Assembly (NCBI RefSeq): GCF_018613065.1
Contig: NZ_JAGGQW010000094.1
Coordinates: 1 to 28,475, forward strand
Reading direction: 5' to 3'
DNA: 28,475 nucleotides
Source: Bacillus sp. ISL-7
GTDB taxonomy: Bacteria; Bacillota; Bacilli; Bacillales_B; DSM-18226
Shown one piece after another: positions 15,976-23,448 of the stretch (positions within the stretch are counted from its first letter, which is position 1; each line of letters starts with the position of its first letter). Under the pieces are notes generated by a model. The model was not told the origin of the DNA. It ran no database searches and was given only the letters and a program-made list of their open reading frames with translations. The translations under genes and the position numbers were made by a program.

Positions 15976-16123
15976 AGTACCAAAACTCATTCTCTAAAAC
16001 AAAGTAACATTTTTACAACCAAGCACCGTTTTTAGTACTGAATATAGGGAGCAGACAAGGTAGATCCAGATCAGGATAGGAATTTTATGTAAATAATCTG
16101 ACGGACTACAACAGCAACCCTGT
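15976..16123 (-). repeat. 148-bp inverted repeat, right arm
   Basis: The reverse complement aligns without gaps to 11170-11317, with 32 mismatches counted by hand. The segment between the arms is about 4.66 kb. In the plus orientation this arm contains an open stretch YVNNLTDYNSNPV whose equivalent YVNDLTDYSSNPV can be read on the minus strand of the left arm, so the repeat may derive from a coding sequence. Confidence 0.8.
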
Positions 16124-16168
16124 ACCCTGTGGTTGGGCCAATAAGGTATTTTAAGAGACAAGCTTACA

Positions 16169-16197
16169 AAAAGGAGCTACCATAAAGCTTCTTTTTT
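16169..16197 (+). terminator. Terminator hairpin with T6 tail
   Basis: AAAAGGAGCT (16169-16178) pairs with AGCTTCTTTT (16186-16195), with one G-U pair, and a T run follows. A second, nearly perfect palindrome TTTAGATTTTGA-T-TCAAAATCTAAA follows at 16204-16228. Confidence 0.7.
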
Positions 16198-16247
16198 CTT
16201 TGCTTTAGATTTTGATTCAAAATCTAAAATCATCTTTTTCTTTAACT

Positions 16248-16401
16248 AAACTACCATCTGAAATTCACCCAATGTAACAAAACGTATAAAAAAGCTGTAG
16301 AACAAAAATATGATAAAGAGTGGATTGAAATAATATTTAGTGAAATCAAAAGAAGAAATTTTAGAATTGATAAACCAAGACACCTAAAACTAATTAAGTA
16401 A
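16248..16401 (+). pseudogene. sda: Sda-like sporulation checkpoint remnant
   Basis: The frame ending at TAA 16399-16401 reads YKKAVEQKYDKEWIEIIFSE, then IKRRNF. This matches the helical hairpin of Sda, a ~46-residue inhibitor of the sporulation kinase KinA that blocks sporulation during replication stress. The beginning KLPSEIHPM, resembling the KLSDELLI start of Sda, is in another frame, and no start codon or ribosome binding site fits. The tail is longer than usual. It is therefore read as a decayed copy. The match is short, so the call is tentative. Confidence 0.5.
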
Positions 16402-16456
16402 ATTATTCAATATTTTTAGGGTTTGGTAAAATAAACCTCTTAAAGAATCAATATTG

Positions 16457-16492
16457 TCCAATGTAACAAAACATCCATTATGTTACATTGGA
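16457..16492. repeat. 12-bp perfect inverted repeat
   Basis: TCCAATGTAACA (16457-16468) pairs with TGTTACATTGGA (16481-16492) around a 12-base loop. CCAATGTAACAAAAC also occurs in direct orientation at about 16269, inside the Sda-like remnant. Confidence 0.6.
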
Positions 16493-16493
16493 T

Positions 16494-16554
16494 TTTGTGA
16501 AATGTTTCACTTAAACTAACGTGGCAGGTTAGTTTAAGTATATTTCTTCACAAA
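16494..16554. repeat. Two-tier hairpin element, copy R1
   Basis: Outer arms TTTGTGAA (16494-16501) and TTCACAAA (16547-16554); inner arms ACTTAAACTAAC (16509-16520) and GTTAGTTTAAGT (16528-16539). The layout and sequence match copy R3 at 24824-24881. Confidence 0.7.
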
Positions 16555-16560
16555 GTAAAA

Positions 16561-16628
16561 AAAAGACGATCTTCCAATAAGGACTATCGACTTTTCTTAT
16601 GTGAGAAAGAACAATTTCATAACAGCAT
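16561..16628 (-). repeat. 68-bp direct repeat, copy 1, acting as terminator of merR
   Basis: It aligns with 21032-21098. It contains the stem AAAAGACGAT/ATCGACTTTT (one mismatch), which on the minus strand is followed by T8 and lies 60 bases after the merR stop, so it can end that transcript. After the stem both copies share ATTCATAACAG-AT or nearly so. Confidence 0.65.
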
Positions 16629-16656
16629 AAAAGTGAACCATTACAATTAGCAATAA

Positions 16657-17112
16657 TTAATAAGCAATTGGCATTTTATCTTTTGCCAATGAGCAGGATG
16701 AATTGACATCTTTATCATTTTGCCAATGGGCAGGATTGGTATCATCCGGGATCACTTGATTTATAATGTCACGGTAATGTTTTTCTTTATTAGTAATATA
16801 TTCTGCCATTGATTTTATTTCTTCTAATTGAGCTAGAACAATTTCTTTTTGCTTAAATATCATTTCATAACGTTCCTGAATGGTAGAACCGCCTTCCAAA
16901 CACAAGTCTACATATTTTTTGATGTCTTCCACTGACATACCACATTTTTTTAAATATTTTGAGCCTCTAAGCCATTGTATGGAGTCGTCATTAAAAATAC
17001 GATTATTATTTTTATCACGCTGTAAACTTGGAACCAATCCCTTATCAGTATAGAAGCGAACGGTGTGTTCAGTTAGGTCAAGTAGTTTGGCAACTTCTTT
17101 TACAGTATACAT
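16657..17112 (-). CDS. MerR-family regulator (AdhR/YraB-like)
   Basis: A 151-residue protein. Residues 1-70 form the winged helix: MYTVKEVAKLLDLTEHTVRF, YTDKGLVPSLQRD, then FNDDSIQWLRGSKYLKKCGM. A dimerising coiled coil follows at ~75-120 (QERYEMIFKQKEIVLAQLEE). The C-terminal tail contains two Cys-free stretches and one Cys (SSCSLAKD). This build fits the NmlR/AdhR group that senses aldehydes or oxidative signals in bacilli. GGAGGG lies upstream of ATG 17110-17112. Three MerR-type promoters with the same dyad follow (17158, 17257, 18910), so it very probably controls itself, the MFS gene and the aldo/keto reductase operon. The inducer is not visible. Confidence 0.9.
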   Translation of the reverse strand: MYTVKEVAKLLDLTEHTVRFYTDKGLVPSLQRDKNNNRIFNDDSIQWLRGSKYLKKCGMSVEDIKKYVDLCLEGGSTIQERYEMIFKQKEIVLAQLEEIKSMAEYITNKEKHYRDIINQVIPDDTNPAHWQNDKDVNSSCSLAKDKMPIAY

Positions 17113-17157
17113 GTAGCCCTCCTCATTTTTCAGTTTGTATTTTTTTATATAAAATTA

Positions 17158-17188
17158 TTGACCTCGTGTTACTCGAAGGTGATAAAGT
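17158..17188 (+). promoter_or_regulatory. MerR-type operator/promoter copy P1
   Basis: TTGACC, then a 19-base spacer with TCGTGTTACTCGA dyad, then TAAAGT. It lies 46 bases in front of the divergent merR start and can serve as the autoregulatory site. Confidence 0.6.
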
Positions 17189-17256
17189 GATAATACTTTA
17201 AGTTCTTAAGATTGTAAACCCCAAAGGTAGAACATGAAAAAATTAAATTATAACTA

Positions 17257-17287
17257 TTGACTTCGTGTTACTCGAAGGTTGTATGCT
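17257..17287 (+). promoter_or_regulatory. MerR-type promoter copy P2 before the MFS gene
   Basis: TTGACT (17257-17262), a 19-base spacer carrying CTTCG-TGTTACT-CGAAG across the -35 edge, and TATGCT (17282-17287). The long spacer with a central dyad is the hallmark of MerR-activated promoters. The leader to 17336 is repeated in front of the aldo/keto reductase. Confidence 0.75.
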
Positions 17288-17476
17288 TATCATTGGTTTA
17301 AGGCTGGTATTTTAAAACCCTATGATAAGTCATGTAAAGTAAGAGCCATTAAATAGGGGAAGCAGCGCTTAAAGAACTATAAAAGAAAGTGAAAGGAACA
17401 ATTGCGATAGTATTCGATGAAGCTGTCACAACTTCATTGTAAAAATTCAGCAGTTAGACTAGAAGGAGGTTCTACC

Positions 17477-18676
17477 ATGTCAAAAAAATCTACCAAGTCC
17501 GACCATCGGATGTCACCGGCTAAAACAATCATTTTCGCTATCGCTGCAGGGCTGGCTGTCGGCAATCTCTACTTATCCCAGCCACTGTTCGAGATCATCG
17601 CCACGTCCCTCGGCGTCTCTTCATCGAGCGCCGCGATGCTGGTGACCGTCACCCAGTTCGGATACGCACTAGGGATCTTCCTCCTCGTGCCGCTGGGCGA
17701 TGTTCTCAACCGACGCCGACTCATTCCACTGATTCTGAGTCTGTCAGCAGTGATGCTCATCGGCTCCGCCTTTGCACCGACGTTCTCTGTGCTCCTCGCG
17801 GCACTCGGCGGGGTAGGATTGACCACCGTCGCTGCGCAACTTCTGACTCCGCTGGCTAGTGAGCTCGCTGAGCCTGAGCGACGCGGAAGAGTGGTCGGCA
17901 CGGTCGCATCGGGCGCCCTAATTGGCATCCTGCTCTCGCGCACCATTAGTGGCTTAGTCTCTGACCTTCTCGGCTGGAGGGCGATTTATGGGATTGCGTC
18001 CGTCGCCACACTCATTCTTGCCGCAATACTGTACAAGATTATCCCGCGCCTTGAACCACGCGAACCTATCGCCTACCCGCATCTTCTAGCATCGGTGTTC
18101 ACAACCGTGGCGAGTCATCGGGCTGTGCCCCCGACGCTGTTAATCTCTGCAGCGAACTTCGCCGTGTTCTCACTGTTCTGGACATCATTGACCTACCTGC
18201 TGACGGCACCGCCGTTCTCCTATTCGGCAGGGCAGATCGGGCTCTTGGGACTTGCGGGCTTGGCAGGTGCTCTCGCCGCGCGGCGCGCAGGCGCACTGCA
18301 CGACCGTGGCTGGTCCGTGCCCGCAGCAGGAGGCGCCCTTGTGCTGCTCGCGCTGTCACTGGTTGCCGGCTGGGCAGCGAGAAGTTCAATCATCGGGTTG
18401 ATCGTCGTTGTCATCGTCTTGGACATCGCCACGCAAACCAACCTTGTTCTGGGGCAGACCCGGCTCTTCGCTCTGCCTGGTTCTGCACGCAGCCGACTTA
18501 ACACGTCCATCGTCGTGAGTAACTTCCTTGGAGGTGCGTTCGGATCGGTTATCGCAGGTCCCCTCTGGTCGTTCGGCGGCTGGACCGCGATTATGATCGC
18601 TGCCCTGGTCATTAACCTCACCGGGCTCATCGTCTGGGGCTTAACTCGCCGTACCCGCCTGCCGGACGTAACCTAA
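17477..18676 (+). CDS. MFS drug/solute exporter of foreign (GC-rich) origin
   Basis: A 399-residue transporter with about twelve hydrophobic segments. It begins TIIFAIAAGLAVGNLYLSQP, has the MFS signature PLGDVLNRRRLIPL after segment 2 and ELAEPERRGRVVG after segment 4, and ends WTAIMIAALVINLTGLIVWG. It fits DHA1-like efflux or YgaY-like transporters. Codon use is strikingly GC-rich (CTG, CTC, GCC, GGC, CGC), unlike every neighbour, so it was acquired from a high-GC donor such as an actinobacterium. Only the ribosome binding site (AGAAGGAGG) and first codons (TCAAAAAAATCT) are AT-rich. ATG 17477 is chosen for that site; an upstream in-frame ATG at 17417 would add 20 residues. It lies under host promoter P2. 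The substrate is unknown. Confidence 0.88.
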   Translation: MSKKSTKSDHRMSPAKTIIFAIAAGLAVGNLYLSQPLFEIIATSLGVSSSSAAMLVTVTQFGYALGIFLLVPLGDVLNRRRLIPLILSLSAVMLIGSAFAPTFSVLLAALGGVGLTTVAAQLLTPLASELAEPERRGRVVGTVASGALIGILLSRTISGLVSDLLGWRAIYGIASVATLILAAILYKIIPRLEPREPIAYPHLLASVFTTVASHRAVPPTLLISAANFAVFSLFWTSLTYLLTAPPFSYSAGQIGLLGLAGLAGALAARRAGALHDRGWSVPAAGGALVLLALSLVAGWAARSSIIGLIVVVIVLDIATQTNLVLGQTRLFALPGSARSRLNTSIVVSNFLGGAFGSVIAGPLWSFGGWTAIMIAALVINLTGLIVWGLTRRTRLPDVT

Positions 18677-18909
18677 TCGCAGGTCGGCACGAGAGTGATT
18701 GAACCGACGATAGAGAAGATACTGGCTTGAGGGATCGGAAGCGGATATTATAGGAATCCAAAACGGTTCAAGGAGATAGGAAAAAACTTAACGATTCAAT
18801 AAAGACGTTTCGTTTGTGGCGATGATGCCAATAACGAAACCATCCGTTCAAAAGCTATTTTAGTAAATAAAAGGAAGATTAGAGGTATTAAAAAGTTACG
18901 TTAAAACTG
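18677..18909. other. Tail of the foreign segment and a hairpin
   Basis: The GC-rich character fades after ~18740. An inverted repeat GTTTCGTT/AACGAAAC (18807-18814 with 18833-18840), with an inner TGGC/GCCA, has no T-run. No gene was seen. Confidence 0.45.
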
Positions 18910-18940
18910 TTGACTTCGTGTTGCACGAAGGTTGTATGTT
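18910..18940 (+). promoter_or_regulatory. MerR-type promoter copy P3 before the aldo/keto reductase operon
   Basis: TTGACT (18910-18915), a 19-base spacer with the perfect dyad CTTCGTG-TTG-CACGAAG, and TATGTT (18935-18940). Bases to 18986 repeat the P2 leader, including the shared end CCCTATGATAAGTCATGTA. Confidence 0.78.
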
Positions 18941-19040
18941 TATAATAGTCATAGGCTGAAATTAATTCCCTATGATAAGTCATGTATAGAAGCAAGCATT
19001 TATTACGAAGAAAATATCTTTATAAAAGGAGTGATGGAAA

Positions 19041-19901
19041 ATGGAATATGTAACATTAAGTAATGGTGTAGAAATGCCGATTTTGGGATATGGTACTTAT
19101 CTAGTTAGTCCGGAAGAATGTGAAAACCTTGTACTAGAGGCTATTGCTACTGGTTATCGTTCCATTGACACGGCGCAAGCATATTACAATGAAGAAGGCG
19201 TAGGAAATGCCATTTCGAAGTGTGGCGTCCTACGTGAAGAGTTGTTTCTAACTACAAAAGTCTGGGTTTCAGAAGCAGGATATGAGAAAGCTAAAGCTTC
19301 CATTGATGAATCTTTACGTAAATTACAAACTGATTATGTTGATTTATTACTTATTCATCAACCTTATGGTGATTATTACGGAACATGGCGAGCGATGGAA
19401 GAAGCCTATAAAGAAGGGAAAGTTCGTGCGATTGGTTTAAGTAATTTTGCCGCAGATCGATTTATCGACCTTGTTACCTTTAGTGAGGTAACACCTGTAA
19501 TGAATCAATTAGAAACACATCTTTTTCAACAACAAAAATTTAATCGCCGATATCTTGAAAAATACGGTGCTCTATTAGAAGCGTGGTCTCCACTGGCAAG
19601 AGGAGAAAAGAATATGTTCTCTAATCCGTATCTATTAGAAGTAGGCAAAAAATATAGTAAGAGTGCTAGTCAAGTGGCGTTACGCTTCTTAGTTCAAAGC
19701 GGAATTGTCACTTTAGTGAAGTCATCCACTCCAGAACATATGAAAGAAAATATTGATATCTTTGATTTTGTTCTTTCAGAAGAAGAAATGACGACAATGG
19801 AGGATATGGATGAAGGTGTAAACTTCTTCATGGAGCATGATAATCCAGAGCATATGTATAATTTCTTTGGTAACTATGGATTTATTTCCACTGATAAATA
19901 G
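19041..19901 (+). CDS. Aldo/keto reductase
   Basis: A 286-residue (alpha/beta)8-barrel NADPH-dependent reductase. The catalytic tetrad is present: Asp43 (SIDTAQAYYNEE), Tyr48, Lys73 (FLTTKVW) and His106 (LLLIHQPYGD). Further family motifs are AIGLSNFAADRF and the cofactor-binding VTLVKSSTPEHMKEN. It reduces aldehydes or ketones such as methylglyoxal, quinone-like or lipid-derived carbonyls; the exact substrate is not visible. AAAGGAGTGATGG precedes ATG 19041. It is the first gene behind promoter P3 and is followed by the Dabb and NAD(P)-binding genes on the same strand, so the three probably form one MerR-induced operon for carbonyl stress. Confidence 0.93.
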   Translation: MEYVTLSNGVEMPILGYGTYLVSPEECENLVLEAIATGYRSIDTAQAYYNEEGVGNAISKCGVLREELFLTTKVWVSEAGYEKAKASIDESLRKLQTDYVDLLLIHQPYGDYYGTWRAMEEAYKEGKVRAIGLSNFAADRFIDLVTFSEVTPVMNQLETHLFQQQKFNRRYLEKYGALLEAWSPLARGEKNMFSNPYLLEVGKKYSKSASQVALRFLVQSGIVTLVKSSTPEHMKENIDIFDFVLSEEEMTTMEDMDEGVNFFMEHDNPEHMYNFFGNYGFISTDK

Positions 19902-20030
19902 GAAGCTAGTTTTGTAACTGATATGTGTTGATGGTAGTTTCGGAGCTTAAGCTAAACTCGAAGTAAATTGTTGAAAAAAGAGAGACTGTAGGAATATGAA
20001 AAATTGATTAGTAGAGAAAGAAGGTATTTA

Positions 20031-20327
20031 ATGATTCGACACATTTTTATAGCCCCTATAAAAGAGGGAATTTCAGAAGAAAAGGTAAATGAGAAAATTG
20101 CTACAATGAAGGAAATCAAGAATCAAGTGCCAGACATTATACAATTGACCGTAGGGAAAAATATTGGTTGGCTTGGAATGGCTAATGCAGTATCTATGGT
20201 TATTGATGTAAAGGATAAAGCTGACTTTGATGCCTTTTTAAGTCATCCTTATCATGTGCATATAGGTGAAACCGCAGACGACGTGTTTGATATATCAGGG
20301 TTTGTCATTTCACAAATTGAATATTAA
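20031..20327 (+). CDS. Dabb (stress-responsive alpha/beta barrel) protein
   Basis: A 98-residue ferredoxin-like barrel. It begins MIRHIFIAPIKEGISEE and has a central WLGMANAVSMVIDVKDKADF, then HPYHVHIGE and a C-terminal GFVISQIEY. The conserved N-terminal RH and the HP-H motif are those of the Dabb family, whose members dimerise and include polyketide cyclases and stress proteins. GAAAGAAGG lies ahead of ATG 20031; an upstream alternative start at 20004 is not supported. It sits 129 bases behind the aldo/keto reductase. An 8-codon stub of a similar gene (MIRHIFIA) occurs at 24131. Confidence 0.85.
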   Translation: MIRHIFIAPIKEGISEEKVNEKIATMKEIKNQVPDIIQLTVGKNIGWLGMANAVSMVIDVKDKADFDAFLSHPYHVHIGETADDVFDISGFVISQIEY

Positions 20328-20388
20328 AGAAATGTTATTTTTTTATGGTGATTTTATTTCAAAATATATTAAAAGGAATGATGAGAAA

Positions 20389-21015
20389 ATGAAAATTGCA
20401 GTTATTGGGGCACATGGTAAAGCAGGAAATTTAATTGCACAAGAAGCAATTAAACGAGGTCATGATGTTACAGCGATTGTTCGAAAAAAACATAATGATG
20501 ATTTCGAGAATGTAATCGAAAAAGATTTAATGGATTTGAATAAAGAAGATTTATCAGGTTTTGATGCAGTTGCTAATGCAGTTAGTGCATGGACAGAAGA
20601 TTCCTTTTTTATCCATACAGACGGTATTTCCCACTTGGCTCATCTGTTAGAGGGAACTGATACCAAACTATTGATGGTTGGTGGAGCAGGAACCTTATAT
20701 ATTAATAAGGAGCACTCCTTACAACTCATGGATAAACCAGATTTTCCCGAAGAAATAAAACCTTTGGGAAAAGCATTACGTGCTAATCTTGAAAGATTAC
20801 GTTCATTCTCAAATATTAGATGGACGTATGTTTCACCCGCATACGAACTTGATTTTGATGGTCCAGAAACTGGAAATTACATCATTGGCGGAGAAGAGTT
20901 TTTTACCAACGATGAAGGTAAAAGCTATATCAGCTATTCAGATTATGCAAAAGCTTTTGTAGACATTATTGAAAATGACTATGTACGTCGGCGTGTTAGT
21001 GTTATTGGAGCATAA
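20389..21015 (+). CDS. NAD(P)H-binding atypical SDR (YwnB/YhfK-like)
   Basis: A 208-residue Rossmann protein with IAVIGAHGKAGNLIAQEA (Gly7, Gly10, Gly13) as the nucleotide-binding loop. It continues VTAIVRKK, LSGFDAVANAVSAW, LLMVGGAGTLY and RWTYVSPAYELDFDGPETG. This is the pattern of NAD(P)H-binding NmrA/YwnB-like proteins (PF13460 type), which reduce small carbonyls or act as redox sensors. ATG 20389 is used because AAAAGGA lies ~11 bases ahead and the protein then starts MKIAVIGAHG; an upstream frame from 20266 overlaps the Dabb gene. A terminator repeat follows at 21032. It is the last gene of the probable MerR-controlled operon. Confidence 0.88.
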   Translation: MKIAVIGAHGKAGNLIAQEAIKRGHDVTAIVRKKHNDDFENVIEKDLMDLNKEDLSGFDAVANAVSAWTEDSFFIHTDGISHLAHLLEGTDTKLLMVGGAGTLYINKEHSLQLMDKPDFPEEIKPLGKALRANLERLRSFSNIRWTYVSPAYELDFDGPETGNYIIGGEEFFTNDEGKSYISYSDYAKAFVDIIENDYVRRRVSVIGA

Positions 21016-21031
21016 ATCACAAAATTAAGGA

Positions 21032-21098
21032 AAAAGTCGATCTCCATTAAGGATCATCGACTTTTCTTCTGTAATACAGGACAAATTCATAACAGGAT
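21032..21098 (+). repeat. 67-bp direct repeat, copy 2, acting as terminator
   Basis: AAAAGTCGAT (21032-21041) pairs perfectly with ATCGACTTTT (21056-21065) and a T-rich tail follows, ending the operon. The whole block aligns with 16561-16628 in the same orientation, with about a dozen differences and small gaps. Confidence 0.7.
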
Positions 21099-21164
21099 GC
21101 TGTAGCTTATGCAATCAGCACACCTGAAACTCATTGCTATAAGCGAAATTTTGATTATAAATGT
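21096..21164 (+). pseudogene. Possible SDR C-terminal stub
   Basis: The frame reads DAVAYAISTPETHCYK, like the AVAYAIxxPE segment near the end of many SDR enzymes, but the following INEIxIRPT motif is missing. Very short, so weakly supported. Confidence 0.3.
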
Positions 21165-21182
21165 TGAAAGCGGTGAATCGCA

Positions 21183-22145
21183 ATGAAATTATTTGAATTG
21201 CAAAACGAGAAGATTCCTCCAATTGCTCTTGGCACATGGTCATGGGGCACCGGCGAAGCAGGAGGGGATGCTGTTTTCGGGAATTATCTTATAGCAGAGG
21301 ACTTAAAGCCAGTATTTGATGCTGCTATGGTTGCAGGATTCAATTTATGGGATACAGCGGCTGTATATGGGATGAACGCTTCAGAGAACATTTTGGGAAG
21401 CTTCATTAAAGGCAAGGAGGATGTGCTGATTTCAACAAAATTCACCCCACAAATAGCGAGCGATAATGACAACGCTGTTGAGGAACTTTTGGACGGAAGT
21501 CTGAACCGGCTCGGCGTGGACCATGCTGATATTTATTGGATACACAACCCGGCAGATGTGCAAAGATGGACACCAAAACTTATCCCTTTAATGAAAGGCG
21601 GAAAAGTAAAACATGTAGGTGTTTCCAATCATAATCTCGACGAAATTAAATTAGCAGCCAGCATCTTGGCGGAAGAAGGACTGAAAATTTCAGCTGTCCA
21701 AAACCATTACAGCTTGCTTTACCGTTCATCGGAAGAAGCCGGAATTTTTGATTACTGCAATGAAAATAATATTGTGTTCTTTTCGTATATGGTATTGGAA
21801 CAAGGTGCATTAACTGATAAATACAATACTAAAAATCCTATGCCAAGTGGAACCAGAAGAGGTGAGGCATTTAATCCAGACGTGCTTACCAAGATCGAAA
21901 GCTTAATCCGAGTAATGAGAGAAATCGGCAGTAAACACAATGCATCAACCGCACAAATTGCAACGGCTTGGTCCATTGCGAAAGGGACAGTACCGATTAT
22001 TGGTGTTACGAAAATCTCCCATATTGAGGATGCTATAAAAGCAGCCGAGGTCAATTTGACAGCACAAGAAATCCTTGAACTTGAAAAGGCAGCAAAAGAA
22101 ACCGGCGTTGAGGTCAGAGGCGATTGGGAAAAGCCAATGCATTAA
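21183..22145 (+). CDS. Aldo/keto reductase, second family
   Basis: A 320-residue aldo/keto reductase of the longer type. Tetrad: Asp57 (NLWDTAAVYG), Tyr62, Lys86 (VLISTKF) and His121 (IYWIHNPAD). Also seen are HVGVSNHNLDEIK, an SYMVLEQGALTDKY segment and the cofactor site VPIIGVTKISHIEDA. The N-terminus PPIALGTWSWG is typical of the YhdN/PdxI-like groups. It is not closely similar to the reductase at 19041. The ribosome binding site (AAAGCGGTGA) is moderate. No MerR-type promoter was found upstream, so it may be regulated separately. It is probably an NADPH-dependent aldehyde reductase. Confidence 0.92.
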   Translation: MKLFELQNEKIPPIALGTWSWGTGEAGGDAVFGNYLIAEDLKPVFDAAMVAGFNLWDTAAVYGMNASENILGSFIKGKEDVLISTKFTPQIASDNDNAVEELLDGSLNRLGVDHADIYWIHNPADVQRWTPKLIPLMKGGKVKHVGVSNHNLDEIKLAASILAEEGLKISAVQNHYSLLYRSSEEAGIFDYCNENNIVFFSYMVLEQGALTDKYNTKNPMPSGTRRGEAFNPDVLTKIESLIRVMREIGSKHNASTAQIATAWSIAKGTVPIIGVTKISHIEDAIKAAEVNLTAQEILELEKAAKETGVEVRGDWEKPMH

Positions 22146-22246
22146 CATAAAAATGAGTGCACTCTGTTATTAGCATTATGTTGACAAATGAATAATAGTT
22201 TTAGTGTACTCCTGTCAAGTAGTCCTTAATAAAAAAGCCAATAATA

Positions 22247-22334
22247 CAACCGAGTCCTTTATAGGTTGGGCTCAGGTTGTTTGTTGGCTGTATTAATAAA
22301 TGGATGATGTTTGTCTTTAAGTCAATTTTTACTC
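22247..22334 (+). repeat. 88-bp direct repeat, copy A
   Basis: It aligns with 24544-24632 over its full length. The shared parts are GTATTAATAAATGG and GATGTTTGTCTTT, and both copies begin with a CCGAG or CCTGAG...CTCAGG hairpin. It lies in the 293-base gap before the broken aldo/keto reductase. A weak hairpin with AAAAATCACCTC/GGGGATTATTTTT arms follows at ~22383-22412. Confidence 0.7.
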
Positions 22335-22438
22335 GCAAAAAGAGTGCTTACAAAATGGGCTTTATTAAAAATTATTTTTTTTAAAAATCACCTCTAACAG
22401 GGGATTATTTTTGTTTAAAAATAGGGAGGTTACCAATA

Positions 22439-23349
22439 ATGGAACTATCAAAATCGACGCGGAATGGAATAGACTTGCCTCTCGTGGGATTTGGCACCTT
22501 CCAATTATCAATTGACCAAGCCGAATACTGTGTAAAAGAGGCACTTAAATCTGGATTTAGACATATTGATTCATCAGAGGCTTACAATAATGAAGAGGGC
22601 ACTGGTAAAGGGATAAAAGCGGCTGGTATTTAAAGGGATGATATTTTTGTAACTACTAAACTTTTTCCGGGATCTAAACAGTTGGGGACACCCGATAAAA
22701 ACTACAAACATACCATTGAAACATTGAAAAATCAGCTTAAACAGCTCCAGCTTGACTATGTTGATCTTTACCTTATACATGCTCCACTATCAGAACTTAG
22801 ACTGGAAAAGTGGGAAGCTTTTGTAGAGCTAAAAAAATTAGGGCTTACCAAGCATATTGGAGTGTCAAACTATAATATAGAGACAATTAAAGAGATTTTG
22901 GATGCAGACCTGGCTAAACCTGAGGCAAACCAAGTTGAATTTCATCCAATTTGTGCGCAGGTTGAATTGACCAGGTACATGAAGGAGAATTCAATCGCAC
23001 CGATTGCATATAGCTCGCTTGCTCCGCTGTCATCTTGGCGAGTTGAAGAAGGGCAGGGTGGAGAAGTTCTTGCTGAAATAAAAGAAGAATCCCAATTGGT
23101 CATTAATGAAATTGCTACAAAACTAAACGTTTCAGAAGCCAGATTGCTTTTGCGGTCGGGATTGCAGCACGACTACGGTGTGTTAACGAGAAGCAGTAAA
23201 CCAGAGCGAATCCGGGAAAATTTGAATCTATTTGATTTTGAAATTTTGATAGTGACATGGAGCGTTTAAACAGGTTAGATCAGAATAAACCAATAGCATG
23301 GGCATCCAGCGGAGTGAATCCGATGGATGACGCTCCACCACTTATATAA
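22439..23349 (+). pseudogene. Aldo/keto reductase, broken by a stop and a frameshift
   Basis: ATG 22439 has AGGGAGGT upstream. The first part has LVGFGTFQLS and HIDSSEAYNNEEGTG (catalytic Asp and Tyr) and ends at an in-frame TAA (22631-22633), where relatives have a Lys or Glu before RDDIFVTTK. The frame goes on with the catalytic Lys (FVTTKLF), His (LYLIHAPL), IGVSNYNIETIKE and GVLTRSSKPERIRENLNLF. Near 23245 one base is missing, and the natural end DMERLNRLDQNKP...MDDAPPL is found in another frame to 23349. It is a recently inactivated NADPH-dependent reductase. The following bases 23342-23443 encode an unidentified open scrap (EEIDKGITEYFEHSRFVLAQ). Confidence 0.85.
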
Positions 23350-23448
23350 AGAAGAAATTGATAAAGGGATAACAGAATATTTTGAACACTCAAGATTTGT
23401 TTTGGCACAGTTTGAGGTTTTGTTCAGCAAAGAAAGGGATTAGACACT

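Noticed and set aside
17569..18630. Several minus-strand frames inside the MFS gene
   Set aside because: Long antisense frames are expected in GC-rich coding sequence; the translations are Arg/Pro/Ser-rich and have no domain features.
22157..22166. GAGTGCACTC palindrome resembling an NmlR/AdhR-type operator
   Set aside because: No -35/-10 pair surrounds it and it differs from the CTTCG..CGAAG dyads actually found here.
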